Positions 22,834 to 31,151 of a DNA stretch of 34,292 bases are shown here, piece after piece. How positions within the stretch are numbered: the first letter of the stretch is position 1; each line of letters opens with the position of its first letter. This DNA is from Oscillospiraceae bacterium (GTDB lineage: Bacteria; Bacillota; Clostridia; Oscillospirales; CAG-272). The notes below the pieces were generated by a model. That model worked only from the letters and a program-made list of their open reading frames with translations, made no database searches and was not told the origin of the DNA. Where the stretch lies: positions 1-34,292 of the forward strand of contig SVQP01000021.1 in assembly GCA_015065285.1 (NCBI GenBank). Direction: 5' to 3'. The position numbers and the translations under genes are program-made.

Positions 22834-23322
22834 ATGAATCGATCGGTCATGCACAGTTCCCTTTTGCCTATGCGCACACACAAAAAGGTGCAGCAATCGC
22901 CAAGCGGCAGCTTTGCGGGCGGACTTTTATGGGGCATGGCATTTTGCTGTGCGGGAGGCTTTGCGGCAATTTTGCTCTCTGCCCTGATCGCCTATCTCTC
23001 CCCCGATCCCGATGCGCTGATCTTGCCGCTTGGCTTTGGCGCTATGGTGCTCTCTTGTCTGCTTGGCGGCTTGGGGGTTGGCTTGAAATGCGACAGCGCA
23101 CTTTTGCCCTGTTCCCTGCTTTGCGGCTGCATATACGTAGGTCTTGGGCTTGTGTTGAGTTTGTTTTTTGGCAGTGAGCTGCGTCAAGCCTTGACGCTGG
23201 GGCTGTCCCTCGGAGCAGCCTTTGGCATTCGCGCAGGACTTGTGGTACTGTTTTGCGCCGGTGCGGTGCTGACCCGTCAGATCAGAGCCAAGCTGCACGC
23301 ACCCGTGCGCCGGCGCAGATAA
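22834..23322 (+). CDS. TIGR04086-family small membrane protein
   Basis: A 162-residue protein with four hydrophobic helices: about residues 29-50, 58-80, 89-110 and 120-145. They are rich in Gly, Leu and Cys, and the protein ends in a basic RQIRAKLHAPVRRRR tail. Size, helix pattern and place directly after yajC fit the TIGR04086 (YrzE-like) family of Firmicutes; the assignment rests on context and pattern rather than on a strong motif. The function of the family is unknown. GGAGG is 9 bp before the ATG but is buried in the terminator stem of yajC, so expression probably depends on read-through or unfolding. It is convergent with the CBM9-like lipoprotein gene across a shared terminator. Confidence 0.75.
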   Translation: MNRSVMHSSLLPMRTHKKVQQSPSGSFAGGLLWGMAFCCAGGFAAILLSALIAYLSPDPDALILPLGFGAMVLSCLLGGLGVGLKCDSALLPCSLLCGCIYVGLGLVLSLFFGSELRQALTLGLSLGAAFGIRAGLVVLFCAGAVLTRQIRAKLHAPVRRRR

Positions 23323-23323
23323 C

Positions 23324-23355
23324 AAAAGGACTGAAGCTACAGCTTCAGTCCTTTT
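23324..23355. terminator. Bidirectional terminator
   Basis: Perfect 15-bp inverted repeat, AAAAGGACTGAAGCT (23324-23338) and AGCTTCAGTCCTTTT (23341-23355). It has T-runs on both strands and sits between convergent genes, starting 1 bp after one stop codon and ending 5 bp before the other. Confidence 0.9.
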
Positions 23356-23360
23356 TCATT

Positions 23361-24818
23361 TTATTTGAATTGCGAATAAATGCTTGCTTCGCCGTATCTG
23401 GGAACGTAGTCTGCTATAACGCCTGTGCCTTCGGGATCCCAGCCTTCTCCGTCAATCAGTGCGCCCTTGTACTGAGACGTTCCCCAAGCGCTGACGATAC
23501 CTGCCTCCATGTCATGATCCAGATAGCAGATCAGCATATTGAGTCTGACATTATCAAGGTTGAAATCGACAGGGGGAGCGATTTCTCCCACGGCATCAAG
23601 TTTTTGATAAATATCCCTGTACAGCGTCTTCCACGAAATAGCGAATTCCGCGATCCAGCCACTGCCGTCATCCTTCTTCCGTGTCACACCCTTGATCTCG
23701 CCCTCTCGCCATTCGGGGTCGTCATCGGACGCCATAAGATAATCGATGGAAGAAGTAGCATCGCTGTCTCTGCACTGCACGGTTACGTCGATGGTACCGT
23801 CCTCTTGCAAGCCAAAGGAATAGAAGATTGCTCTGTAAAACGCCATGGTGCTTGCAGCCCAACCGTTAAAATCGATCTGAATCTCGAAGGCATCTTTATT
23901 ATACGTGCCATCATCAGAGTAAAGCAGCGTGTCATCCGTAACGTCAAAGGCGAAATATACGTACTCCGGATCGGACGCGGTATACATGGTAAAGCCCTTG
24001 CCGCCAACCTCGCCGACCCAGGCATCCAGATTGCTTTGGTCAAACGAGTAAGACGCGCAACCGCCATAATGCCAATCCGAAAGATCCCCATCCAGCGTCA
24101 GATAGTCACCGGGATACAGTGCCTCGGGCGGAATGCAGTCTTCATAAGTCTCCTCGGTAATTTCCTCGGTGATCTCCTCAGAGGTCATCTCCGCGGGTGC
24201 CAGATACACCTCAAACGAGCAGAAAACGTTCTCGGTTCCATCACTTGTGTGATACAGAAGATCGATCTGATGGTACCCCTCGGACCAATCCTCGGTGGGA
24301 ATGCTGATCTTATACGCATTGACGTAGGATGCACCCAGCATGTAAAGCGTCTCCTTGATCTCGGGATCGGGATCCAATTGGAACGAGTCGTTAAAGGTGC
24401 TATTCTCTCCGTTGACAGAATAGCCAAACACTGCCGTGTACGTACCAACCAAGCCGATATAACCCGTAAACGCAAGCTCCCGGACGCCCGCATCTACCTC
24501 AATCGCCTGACCCAGCTCACTCAGATCCATGGCGGTAGAAATTTCATTGGTATGCCAGGAATACTTGATGGATACCTGATTGGTCAGCGTTTTCAGTACG
24601 GCAGCACCTGCCGATATGGGGGGCTCGACAGGACGGATTTCCGTATAATACTCATTGTATATCTCGTCCGTTTCCTCATAAAGCGGAGGCATGGGCTCGA
24701 TCAACTCATAATCAAGCGCCCCAAACAGCTTTGCTATCAAGCCGTTGCTCATGTCACAAGAGGTCAGAAATGTCATACACAAAGCAGTTAATAAAAGGAA
24801 TGCTATTGCTTTTTTCAT
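23361..24818 (-). CDS. Lipoprotein with a C-terminal CBM9-like domain
   Basis: A 485-residue predicted lipoprotein. ATG 24818 is chosen because AAAGGAG is 9 bp upstream; an ATG at 24827 directly abuts the site. The signal ends in LTSC with C21 lipidated. Residues about 55-230 are a beta-rich region of unknown type. A short acidic linker (EEITEEITEE) follows at about 233. Residues about 250-480 resemble family 9 carbohydrate-binding/DOMON-like domains: LDGDLSDWHYGG, YVYFAFDVTDDTLL, DAFEIQIDFNG, GWIAEFAISWKTL and RLNMLICYLD. These folds bind sugar ends or act as sensors on surface proteins. It is the last gene of the seven-gene minus-strand run, 27 bp after the GT2 gene. No enzyme motif is seen; the ligand is unknown. 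Confidence 0.75.
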   Translation of the reverse strand: MKKAIAFLLLTALCMTFLTSCDMSNGLIAKLFGALDYELIEPMPPLYEETDEIYNEYYTEIRPVEPPISAGAAVLKTLTNQVSIKYSWHTNEISTAMDLSELGQAIEVDAGVRELAFTGYIGLVGTYTAVFGYSVNGENSTFNDSFQLDPDPEIKETLYMLGASYVNAYKISIPTEDWSEGYHQIDLLYHTSDGTENVFCSFEVYLAPAEMTSEEITEEITEETYEDCIPPEALYPGDYLTLDGDLSDWHYGGCASYSFDQSNLDAWVGEVGGKGFTMYTASDPEYVYFAFDVTDDTLLYSDDGTYNKDAFEIQIDFNGWAASTMAFYRAIFYSFGLQEDGTIDVTVQCRDSDATSSIDYLMASDDDPEWREGEIKGVTRKKDDGSGWIAEFAISWKTLYRDIYQKLDAVGEIAPPVDFNLDNVRLNMLICYLDHDMEAGIVSAWGTSQYKGALIDGEGWDPEGTGVIADYVPRYGEASIYSQFK

Positions 24819-24845
24819 AACGTACATCTCCTTTCGAAAAACAAA

Positions 24846-25559
24846 TCAGATCTTAGCCTTTTTGATTCTTCTCTTCATCTTGGAAAGGTCGCGCAGCATC
24901 TTGATGGTGTCGCGCACCAGATTGACCGAGGATTCGCGGTGGTTGATGATCTTGACGGGAATTTCATGAATGGTCATGCCGTACTTGACAGCCCACAAAA
25001 TTGCCTCAAAATCAAAGGCAAAGCGATCCACCTCGCATCTGGGGAAGATCTTCTTGACAGCATCCTGCGTAAATGCCTTGCAGCCACACTGAGAATCCGA
25101 AAGCTTGAAGCCGCCAGCCAGGCACAGTACCTTGATATACGTTTTGCTTGCCAGCTTGCGGATAAAGGTATAGCCCTCATAGCCATCCTTGGAGAGGTTG
25201 CGCGAGCCGATCACCATATCTGCCTCGGGATGTGCCAGAAACGCATCTCTGACACGACCGATGACGTCGGTGCCGTAAGCCAGATCCGCATCGGTGAACA
25301 TAACGTAATCACCCTTGGCAGCCAGCATGGCGGTGCGCACCGCATAGCCCTTGCCGCGGTTCTGCTCATACCCAACCACACGAACGCAGGGCAGGTGCAG
25401 CTGCTCTACCAGCTTATCACAGCCGTCCTTGGAGCCGTCGTTGGAGAAAATGATCTCGTAATCATCAAAATTTGCCTGCATATACGCGGAAAGCTGACGC
25501 GCAGTATCCTCAATAATGCTCGACTCATTGTACATGGGAATGCAAAGTGAAAATTTCAT
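24846..25559 (-). CDS. Family 2 glycosyltransferase, dolichyl/polyprenyl-phosphate sugar synthase type
   Basis: A 237-residue GT-A enzyme expected to move a nucleotide-activated sugar onto a polyprenyl phosphate at the inner face of the membrane. Motifs: CIPMYNE near residues 6-12, IIFSNDGSKDG (35-45), the nucleotide/metal FTDADLAYG (about 88-96), VIGSRNLSKDGYEG, the SDSQCGCKAFTQDA loop, and FDFEAILWAVKYGMTIHEIPV. This closely follows eukaryotic ALG5 and bacterial dolichol-P-glucose synthases. It ends in a basic KMKRRIKKAKI tail with no membrane helices. AAGGAAG precedes the ATG. Close linkage with uppP, which recycles undecaprenyl phosphate, fits a lipid-linked sugar role for teichoic acid or surface glycan decoration. 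Confidence 0.88.
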   Translation of the reverse strand: MKFSLCIPMYNESSIIEDTARQLSAYMQANFDDYEIIFSNDGSKDGCDKLVEQLHLPCVRVVGYEQNRGKGYAVRTAMLAAKGDYVMFTDADLAYGTDVIGRVRDAFLAHPEADMVIGSRNLSKDGYEGYTFIRKLASKTYIKVLCLAGGFKLSDSQCGCKAFTQDAVKKIFPRCEVDRFAFDFEAILWAVKYGMTIHEIPVKIINHRESSVNLVRDTIKMLRDLSKMKRRIKKAKI

Positions 25560-25577
25560 ATCTATACTTCCTTAAAT

Positions 25578-26399
25578 TTATTTTCTGTATACGTAAAGCA
25601 ACATGTCCACCTCGGTGGTCAAGCTGTCCAGCGCGCTCAGCTTTTCTTTATCCGCAAGGCTTGTGCGCCAATAATAGGGCGTCATGGAAAACAGTGCCTG
25701 AATCTCTTCCTGCCCCTGCACGGTGATCTCGAAGCTGACTTTTTTGGTTTGCACGTGCTTGAAGGTGTCCGGCAGATCTGCACGCTCGGTATTTTCATAA
25801 ACGTCCGAGTAAAGGGCTTGCTTGAGCCCCATCAGATGCCTCTGCCCTGCTCCGAGCAAAAACAGATAACCGCCGGGTTTAAGCACGCGCGCATATTCGC
25901 TTTGTGCGCAGGGCGCGAAAATATTGACAACCCCATCCGCACACGCATCAAAAACTGGCATGGAATACACCGAGGCTACAGCATATGCCGCCTTTTCAAT
26001 TTTCTTGGCAGATGCGCTTTTGGCAGCGCGCGCACAGCCGAACTTGGAAAGATCAAAGCCCACGGTGCGATACCCTTGCTCTGCCAGTCGGTTGGTATAC
26101 CAGCCCTGACCGCAGCCCGCATCGATCAATACGCCGCCCTTTGGCAAATACTCTTGCACAGCACTCTGCAGCGCTTGCGCAGCAGGCGCGTAATATTCCT
26201 TTTCCAAAAAGCTTGTCCGCGCGGCAATCGCCTCTTTGGAATCCCCACCCGGCACGTGCCCGACGGCAAGGTTGACGTAGCCTTCCTTTGCCACGTCGAA
26301 TTTGTGCTTGCCGCCAAGGCAGCACAAGATTTTATCCTCAATTTGCACACCGCATCCGCACACGGGGCAAACCAATATATCGGTCAGTCGGCTCAGCAT
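25578..26399 (-). CDS. rlmA: RlmA-like 23S rRNA guanine-N1 methyltransferase
   Basis: A 273-residue SAM-dependent methyltransferase. The N-terminal zinc site fits the family: CPVC at 11-14, a CC pair at 26-27 and H32 before KFD. The VAKEGYVNLA phrase, also typical, follows. The SAM-binding motif I is LIDAGCGQGWYTNRL (about 91-105); GFDLSKFGCARAAK follows, and a FAPCAQSEYARVLKPGGYLF segment comes after the catalytic site. Members methylate N1 of G745 (RlmAI) or G748 (RlmAII, tylosin resistance) in the 23S rRNA hairpin 35 region. Which one cannot be told here. It overlaps the upstream Toprim gene by 7 bp, so the two are coupled. Confidence 0.88.
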   Translation of the reverse strand: MLSRLTDILVCPVCGCGVQIEDKILCCLGGKHKFDVAKEGYVNLAVGHVPGGDSKEAIAARTSFLEKEYYAPAAQALQSAVQEYLPKGGVLIDAGCGQGWYTNRLAEQGYRTVGFDLSKFGCARAAKSASAKKIEKAAYAVASVYSMPVFDACADGVVNIFAPCAQSEYARVLKPGGYLFLLGAGQRHLMGLKQALYSDVYENTERADLPDTFKHVQTKKVSFEITVQGQEEIQALFSMTPYYWRTSLADKEKLSALDSLTTEVDMLLYVYRK

Positions 26400-27001
26400 T
26401 TCGTATCCTTTCGTTCCCTGCCGACCAGCGACAGATATTCCTCATAAGTCAAAAGCATGCGCAGCGCGTCCAAAAGCGCGTTGGCAGTCATGTCTTTGGG
26501 CAATCCGCAGGCAAGTGCGATCTGCGCACGGCGCTGCTTGCTGTCCTGCCCGCCCGAAAGCCCGTCTATGTAGAAATCGGTCTTACAGAGCGGATTTTCC
26601 AGATAGCGCTCTTGCGCATCACCGCTTGCGTAAGGGGCTAAAAGCTCACGCAAAAGCTGCACGTCCATGCCCTCCACTCCAAGCAAACCCTGCGCACCCG
26701 GTGCCTGCTTGCGGCGCTCCTTGCCCTTGATCTGGGGCACGTAAAGCTGGATTTGGCGGTCCTTGGGGATCAAGCCCGAGATATGCGAGCGAATGACCTT
26801 GCCGCCGCCATCACTGTCGGTCAGCACAATGATCATGCTCTTTTCGGAAAGCTTGCGCAAAAGCTCTGCAAGCTCGCGGTTTTTGAAAACGCCAAACCCT
26901 TGCGTGGAAATGATCTGCCCCTCCATGATGGATGACAGCTTGATCTTATCATATTTTCCTTCCACGATGACGGGATATGGGATCACAAGCTTCTCCGACA
27001 T
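26393..27001 (-). CDS. Toprim-domain protein, RNase M5-like
   Basis: A 202-residue protein. The Toprim fold is clear: PVIVEGKYDKIKL with catalytic E14 (about residues 10-22) and IIVLTDSDGGGKVIR with the DxD pair near residue 62. RNase M5 (RnmV), which matures 5S rRNA in Firmicutes, has the same VVEGKDD, TDPDxxG and IGVEhas order; here LLGVEGMDVQLLRELL stands at the matching place. The C-terminal half differs (DFYIDGLSGGQDSKQRRAQIALACGLP...), a helical region as in DUF4093-containing relatives. So it is either an M5-like maturase or a paralogue of unknown target. AAGGAG is 6 bp before ATG 27001. It overlaps the RlmA-like gene, which makes an RNA-processing pair. Confidence 0.78.
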   Translation of the reverse strand: MSEKLVIPYPVIVEGKYDKIKLSSIMEGQIISTQGFGVFKNRELAELLRKLSEKSMIIVLTDSDGGGKVIRSHISGLIPKDRQIQLYVPQIKGKERRKQAPGAQGLLGVEGMDVQLLRELLAPYASGDAQERYLENPLCKTDFYIDGLSGGQDSKQRRAQIALACGLPKDMTANALLDALRMLLTYEEYLSLVGRERKDTKC

Positions 27002-27010
27002 ACAAACTCC

Positions 27011-27889
27011 TTAAAACAATTCAAATAAAAGCACTGCCACGCCAAGCACGATGCGATACACGCCAAAGGGTGCAAAGCCGTGCCGCGCGGAAAAATCCAT
27101 TAAAAAGCGAATGCTCAGGCGCGAGGTCAGGTATGCCACCGCTCCTGCTGCGATCAGTAAGATCGCTGCCCTGTACGGCATAGTCAGCTGATTTTGCAGC
27201 ATAAATTTTGCAAAGCCCAGCGCCTTGATGCCGCACGCGCCTGCCATGATGGGAATTGCCATGAAAAATGAAAATTCCGCAGCCAGCGTGCGCGAGAGCC
27301 CCGAGAGCATGCCGCCCAGAATGGTTGCCCCCGAGCGAGACGTGCCCGGGATCAGCGAGAGCGTTTGAAACGTGCCCACAAGCAATGCCCTGCTGTATGA
27401 GAGCTGCTCAAAATCCGTGATCTGCGCGTCGCTCTTGCCCCTTTTGCGCTCGATGATGATAAACGCTGCGCCATATAAGATCAGCATCAGCGCGACCACG
27501 GTGCCGTGGTACAGCCAGCCATCCATATCCTTGCCGGTCAGGCGCTCAAGCAGCTCATCCAGCAGCACGCCCGCAATGCCTGCGGGAATGCAGCCAACCG
27601 CCACGCGCGCCCAGATACCGAGCGCTCTTTTTTTCTGTTCTTTGCCATTTCCCATGGGAAACAGCCGTGCATGATATGCACTCATCACTGCCAAAACCGC
27701 ACCAAGCTGAATTGCCACCAAAAACAGCTCCCGAAACTCCTCTGCAAACATAGGGTGCACGTCAGTGCCCACGTCAAGATGCAAAAAGGATTCCAGCAGG
27801 ATCAAATGCCCCGTTGAGCTGACCGGTAACCATTCGGTCACGCCTTCAAGAATGCCGTATAAGAGCGATTTGAGCAGTAATAAACCCAT
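27011..27889 (-). CDS. uppP: Undecaprenyl-diphosphatase
   Basis: A 292-residue integral membrane phosphatase (BacA/UppP family) that turns undecaprenyl diphosphate into the monophosphate carrier for peptidoglycan and other wall polymers; the family also gives bacitracin tolerance. Both signature motifs are intact: GILEGVTEWLPVSSTGHLIL with E15, E19, S24-S25 and H28, and LIPGTSRSGATILGGMLSG in the second half. Seven or eight membrane helices are visible and the length is normal. GAGGAG precedes the ATG, and the gene starts 8 bp after the U32 gene. Neighbouring GT2 and wall-related genes fit carrier-lipid recycling. Confidence 0.95.
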   Translation of the reverse strand: MGLLLLKSLLYGILEGVTEWLPVSSTGHLILLESFLHLDVGTDVHPMFAEEFRELFLVAIQLGAVLAVMSAYHARLFPMGNGKEQKKRALGIWARVAVGCIPAGIAGVLLDELLERLTGKDMDGWLYHGTVVALMLILYGAAFIIIERKRGKSDAQITDFEQLSYSRALLVGTFQTLSLIPGTSRSGATILGGMLSGLSRTLAAEFSFFMAIPIMAGACGIKALGFAKFMLQNQLTMPYRAAILLIAAGAVAYLTSRLSIRFLMDFSARHGFAPFGVYRIVLGVAVLLFELF

Positions 27890-27897
27890 GTATCTCC

Positions 27898-29199
27898 TCA
27901 GAGTGAATCGGGTCTGCGCTTGTCAAAGCCCTTGGAGCTTCCCGCGCGCATGATGTCACCCTCGCGTATTTCAAAGGGTACGCGGCACCAGAAAATCATG
28001 GAAGGGTGCGGTGCCGAGGGAATGGCAGTGCCGTCCGGAGCATACAGCTCACACACATCAAAGCCCTTGCCGATCTTGCCGGGAGAGATGACCTCAGCCC
28101 CCTCGCCCACGCTGACCTTGTTTCTCTGCACAAAGCGGTAAAGGCTTCCCTGCTCGTTTTGCATGGGCACGCCTGCCGCTGCCAGCGCACTTGCTTCCTC
28201 TTGATTATATTCCGTTGCCGTTGCGAAATATGCTTTTTCGCGCATATATCCGCACTCGCCCAAAAGCTGGGGATTGTTCATGGGATCATCCAGATAAAAG
28301 CCCGTGCCGTAGGTGCGGTGAGAAACGCTCTCCAGCTCGCACAGCCAATCGGGATCAAACGCGTAATGCTCAGGGTCTTTGGTATACGCATCCATCGCCA
28401 TGCGGTAGGCGTTGGTCACCACCGCGGTATAATACGCGCTCTTCATTCTGCCCTCGATCTTGAAGGAATCAATGCCGCTTTGCATCAGCTGCGGAATGCA
28501 CTCGATAGTGCACATATCCTTGGAGGACATAATAAACGTTCCATGCTCATTCTGCTCGATCGGAATGGGCATTTCGGGTCTCTTTTCCTCCACCAGCACG
28601 TAATTCCATCTGCAGGGCTGAGAGCAGGTACCGCGATTGCCGTCGCGCCCGTTGAGCGCGTTTGCAAGCAAGCATCTGCCACTGTACGACACACACATAG
28701 AGCCATGCACGAATGCCTCCAGCTCTACGTCATCGGGCAGAGCCGCGCGGATGGCTGCGATCTCGGAAAAGCTCAGCTCACGCGCCAGCACCAATCTCTT
28801 AGCACCCAGTGCCGCCCACGCGCATGCAGCTGCGGGGCTGATGATGCTTGCCTGCGTAGAGATATGGATCTCCATATCGGGCAAAATTTCTTTGACTGTG
28901 GCAAGCACGCCCATATCGGCTACGATCATGGCATCAATGCCAAAGTCCTTGATTTGGTGCAAAAATTTGCGCAACAGAGGGTATTCCGCCGTGCGCGGCA
29001 TGGTGTTGACGGTCAGGTACAGCTTTTTTCCACGTGCGTGGGTGTATTCCACTGCTTCTTTGAGCTGATCGTTGGTAAAGTTATCTGCTGCAGAACGCAT
29101 ACCAAACATCTGTCCTGCGCAATAAACGGCATCCGCTCCGTACAAAAGCGCCGCCTTGAGTTTTTCAAAATTCCCCGCAGGGGATAAAAGCTCGGGCAT
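27898..29199 (-). CDS. Peptidase U32 family protein, tRNA-hydroxylation TrhP type
   Basis: A 433-residue protein. ATG 29199 is preferred because GGAGGG is 6 bp upstream and the family begins MPELLSPAGN; a frame from 29274 adds an unlikely 25 residues. TIM-barrel N-terminus with PAGNFEKLKAALLYGADAVYCAGQMFGMR. The U32 signature EAFVHGSMCVSYSGRCLLAN lies near residues 163-182, with further Cys in RGTCSQPC, a set that could hold an Fe-S cluster. IEGRMKSAYY follows, and a beta-barrel C-terminus closes with VPFEIREGDI. Members of this group (TrhP/YrrN-YrrO) take part in forming 5-hydroxyuridine in tRNA; older annotations call them collagenase-like. The gene lies before uppP and two RNA-processing genes. 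Confidence 0.9.
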   Translation of the reverse strand: MPELLSPAGNFEKLKAALLYGADAVYCAGQMFGMRSAADNFTNDQLKEAVEYTHARGKKLYLTVNTMPRTAEYPLLRKFLHQIKDFGIDAMIVADMGVLATVKEILPDMEIHISTQASIISPAAACAWAALGAKRLVLARELSFSEIAAIRAALPDDVELEAFVHGSMCVSYSGRCLLANALNGRDGNRGTCSQPCRWNYVLVEEKRPEMPIPIEQNEHGTFIMSSKDMCTIECIPQLMQSGIDSFKIEGRMKSAYYTAVVTNAYRMAMDAYTKDPEHYAFDPDWLCELESVSHRTYGTGFYLDDPMNNPQLLGECGYMREKAYFATATEYNQEEASALAAAGVPMQNEQGSLYRFVQRNKVSVGEGAEVISPGKIGKGFDVCELYAPDGTAIPSAPHPSMIFWCRVPFEIREGDIMRAGSSKGFDKRRPDSL

Positions 29200-29285
29200 A
29201 TTTCCCTCCGTATCTATGTATTGGGAGCTTGCGCCTTCACTTATATAGACGCCAAAATCCCTCAAACGTTTCACTTTTTAAAAAA

Positions 29286-29750
29286 TTATTTCTGATTTTC
29301 TCTTTCCTCTTGCTCTTGCAGCTTTTTTGCCTTGGCGGCGCGGGCTGCGGGCAGGATGACCTGCGTCAGCAAAATCGCACCAATCAGCACACAAAGCGTC
29401 AGGCAGGGCCAGATGATATAGCCCTGAGGCGTGAGCACCAGCACCAGAATAAAGGTCAGCAGCGAAGCGCAGAACAGCGCGATCAAAAGCCCCGTGATCA
29501 GCCTACGCTTTTTTTGCTGCTTTTGGCGATACGCCTGCACCTCACTGTTATTGGCATCGGCATTTTCCGCTGCCATGCGCTCGATGCGTGCAAGCTCCTT
29601 GGCATACTGCTCGTACAAGGCATCAGCATCGCGAAAGCCGTGAATCTTCTGAAGCAGCCCCAGCGAGCGATAGTATTCGTGCACCGCGCAGGGGGCGGGC
29701 TCGGTGGCATCCATATATATCTGTAACTTTTCGTTTTCTGTGTAAGCCAT
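29286..29750 (-). CDS. Small two-helix membrane protein, first gene of the uppP run
   Basis: A 154-residue protein of no recognised family. Residues 1-75 are soluble and helical (YYRSLGLLQKIHGFRDADALYEQYAKEL...), probably cytoplasmic. A basic RQKQQKKRR stretch precedes two membrane helices (about 85-105 and 112-132), and the end is a charged coiled-coil-like KAKKLQEQEERENQK. AAGGAG is 6 bp before the ATG, and a consensus promoter lies about 30 bp upstream, so it opens the seven-gene run. Its stop codon is 86 bp from the U32 start, the longest gap in the run, so a second promoter there cannot be excluded. Confidence 0.75.
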   Translation of the reverse strand: MAYTENEKLQIYMDATEPAPCAVHEYYRSLGLLQKIHGFRDADALYEQYAKELARIERMAAENADANNSEVQAYRQKQQKKRRLITGLLIALFCASLLTFILVLVLTPQGYIIWPCLTLCVLIGAILLTQVILPAARAAKAKKLQEQEERENQK

Positions 29751-29783
29751 ACCTTCTCCTTGTAAAAAAGCATACTTTTTTCT

Positions 29784-29812
29784 ATTATATCACAGTTTGA
29801 AAAAAATCTCAA
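29784..29812 (-). promoter_or_regulatory. Sigma-A promoter of the seven-gene run
   Basis: Minus strand TTGAGA (29812-29807) and TATAAT (29789-29784), 17-bp spacer, about 30 nt before the start codon at 29750. Confidence 0.8.
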
Positions 29813-29843
29813 TAGGATTTTACAATTCTCTTGCAGCGCAAGA

Positions 29844-29884
29844 CAAAAAAGCCCGATCGCATCCTTTTTGGGAATGCGATCGGC
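29844..29884 (-). terminator. Terminator of the SLC13/ArsB-like transporter gene
   Basis: GCCGATCGCATTCC and its partner GGATGCGATCGGGC form the stem on the minus strand around a CAAAAA loop, followed by six T. It starts about 20 bp after the transporter stop codon. Confidence 0.88.
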
Positions 29885-29902
29885 TAACCGTTCGGCTAAC
29901 TA

Positions 29903-31060
29903 TTACAGAATCAGTGCGGCAATCACGGTCAGCACTGCGACAAAGCCGAAATTGAAGGCGGAGAATTTGGCGATGTACGACCCTGCCTTGCCGGGATTGT
30001 GCGCGCAATACTCGCGGAAGGTGATCAGGGATGCAAGAGAGGCGATCAGCGTGCCTGCACCGCCGATATTGACGCCAAGCAAAAGCGCGGGATAATCGGC
30101 TGTGAACTGCGAGAGCAGGATTGCCGAGGGCACGTTACTGATAACCTGACAAGAAAGCACCGAGAAGATCAGCGTATTCTTTTCAAGCAAGCTGCCAAGC
30201 AGCGTGCTGACTGCGGGAATGCGCGCCATGTTCCCTGCAAAGATAAAGAAGCAGACAAACGTGGCAAGCAGACCGTAATCCACCTGCATCAACGCTTTGC
30301 GATCCATCAATAAGAGCGCTGCCGTAATCACGATCAAGCCAAGCCAGTAAGGCACGATGCGGAACACCACCACAAGCGCCAGCGCAAACAGCACAAGATA
30401 AATAACTGTGCGTGCCACGGGCAGCTTTTGCTCACTCTCTGTCGGCATATCCAGCTTGGTACGGGGCAAGAACAGGCAGCAGATCGTAATCAGCGCAATG
30501 GCTGCTGCAAACGGGATTGCCATAATGCCCATGAATTCTCCGGTGGGAATGTTGAAAAAGCTATACAGATACAGATTCTGGGGATTGCCGAAGGGCGTCA
30601 GCATGCCGCCAAGATTGGCAGCAATGTTCTGCATGATGAACACAAACGCCATGTACTTTTGCATGCCCGTATAGGTCAGCACGAAAAAGCCGAGCGGCAG
30701 GAAGGTCAAAAGCGCCATGTCGTTGCTGATCAGCATGGAGCCGATAAAGGTGACCCACACCAAGGCAAGCGCTGCCATGCGCAAATTTCCCGTGCACTGC
30801 ACGATCTTACGTGCCAGCACCGTAAAGAAATGAATATTCTTGAGCGCGCAAACCACCGCCAGCGTGCAGAACAGGCAGGTCAGCGTTTTGAGATCAAAAT
30901 AATCAAGATAAGCCGCGTCCGGGGGCACGATAACAGACGTGACTGCAGCGCAAGCGAGCGCGATCAGCAGCACTGCATTCTTCTTGGCAAAGGCACCGAT
31001 CTTGCGCAGCGTATCTTGTGGATGTATTACAAACCGAGGATGCAATCTTTGTTGAATCAT
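29903..31060 (-). CDS. SLC13/ArsB-like anion transporter
   Basis: A 385-residue membrane transporter. ATG 31060 follows AAAGGA at 7 bp; the longer frame from 31093 extends upstream of that site and is unlikely. About ten hydrophobic helices are seen. The two ion-transporter hairpin signatures are visible: MLISNDMALLTFLPLGFFVL near residue 105, and ANLGGMLTPFGNPQNLYLYSF near 155. A mirrored pair follows in the second half (CQVISNVPSAILLSQF and GVNIGGAGTLIASLASLI). This inverted-repeat pattern belongs to the divalent-anion/ArsB/CitMHS superfamily, which moves dicarboxylates, citrate, sulfate or arsenite. No arsR or arsC is near, so an organic or inorganic anion is more likely than arsenite. It is a single gene with its own promoter and terminator. 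Confidence 0.87.
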   Translation of the reverse strand: MIQQRLHPRFVIHPQDTLRKIGAFAKKNAVLLIALACAAVTSVIVPPDAAYLDYFDLKTLTCLFCTLAVVCALKNIHFFTVLARKIVQCTGNLRMAALALVWVTFIGSMLISNDMALLTFLPLGFFVLTYTGMQKYMAFVFIMQNIAANLGGMLTPFGNPQNLYLYSFFNIPTGEFMGIMAIPFAAAIALITICCLFLPRTKLDMPTESEQKLPVARTVIYLVLFALALVVVFRIVPYWLGLIVITAALLLMDRKALMQVDYGLLATFVCFFIFAGNMARIPAVSTLLGSLLEKNTLIFSVLSCQVISNVPSAILLSQFTADYPALLLGVNIGGAGTLIASLASLITFREYCAHNPGKAGSYIAKFSAFNFGFVAVLTVIAALIL

Positions 31061-31101
31061 AACAAAATCCTTTCGCCCTGTAAAATTTCGCAACGAGAGA
31101 A

Positions 31102-31130
31102 ATTATACTACAACGCCCGGGACTTGTCAA
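31102..31130 (-). promoter_or_regulatory. Sigma-A promoter of the anion transporter
   Basis: Minus strand TTGACA (31130-31125) and TATAAT (31107-31102) with a 17-bp spacer, a full consensus match, about 40 nt before ATG 31060. Confidence 0.9.
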
Positions 31131-31151
31131 TAGATTTTCTGCAAAAAACGC

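Noticed and set aside
23253-24791. 512-codon plus-strand ORF
   Set aside because: Antisense to the CBM9-like lipoprotein gene, and it crosses the bidirectional terminator at 23324-23355.
29903-31060. Arsenite efflux gene arsB
   Set aside because: Fold signatures fit the wider superfamily, but no arsR, arsC or metal-responsive operator is present, so the specific call is not supported.
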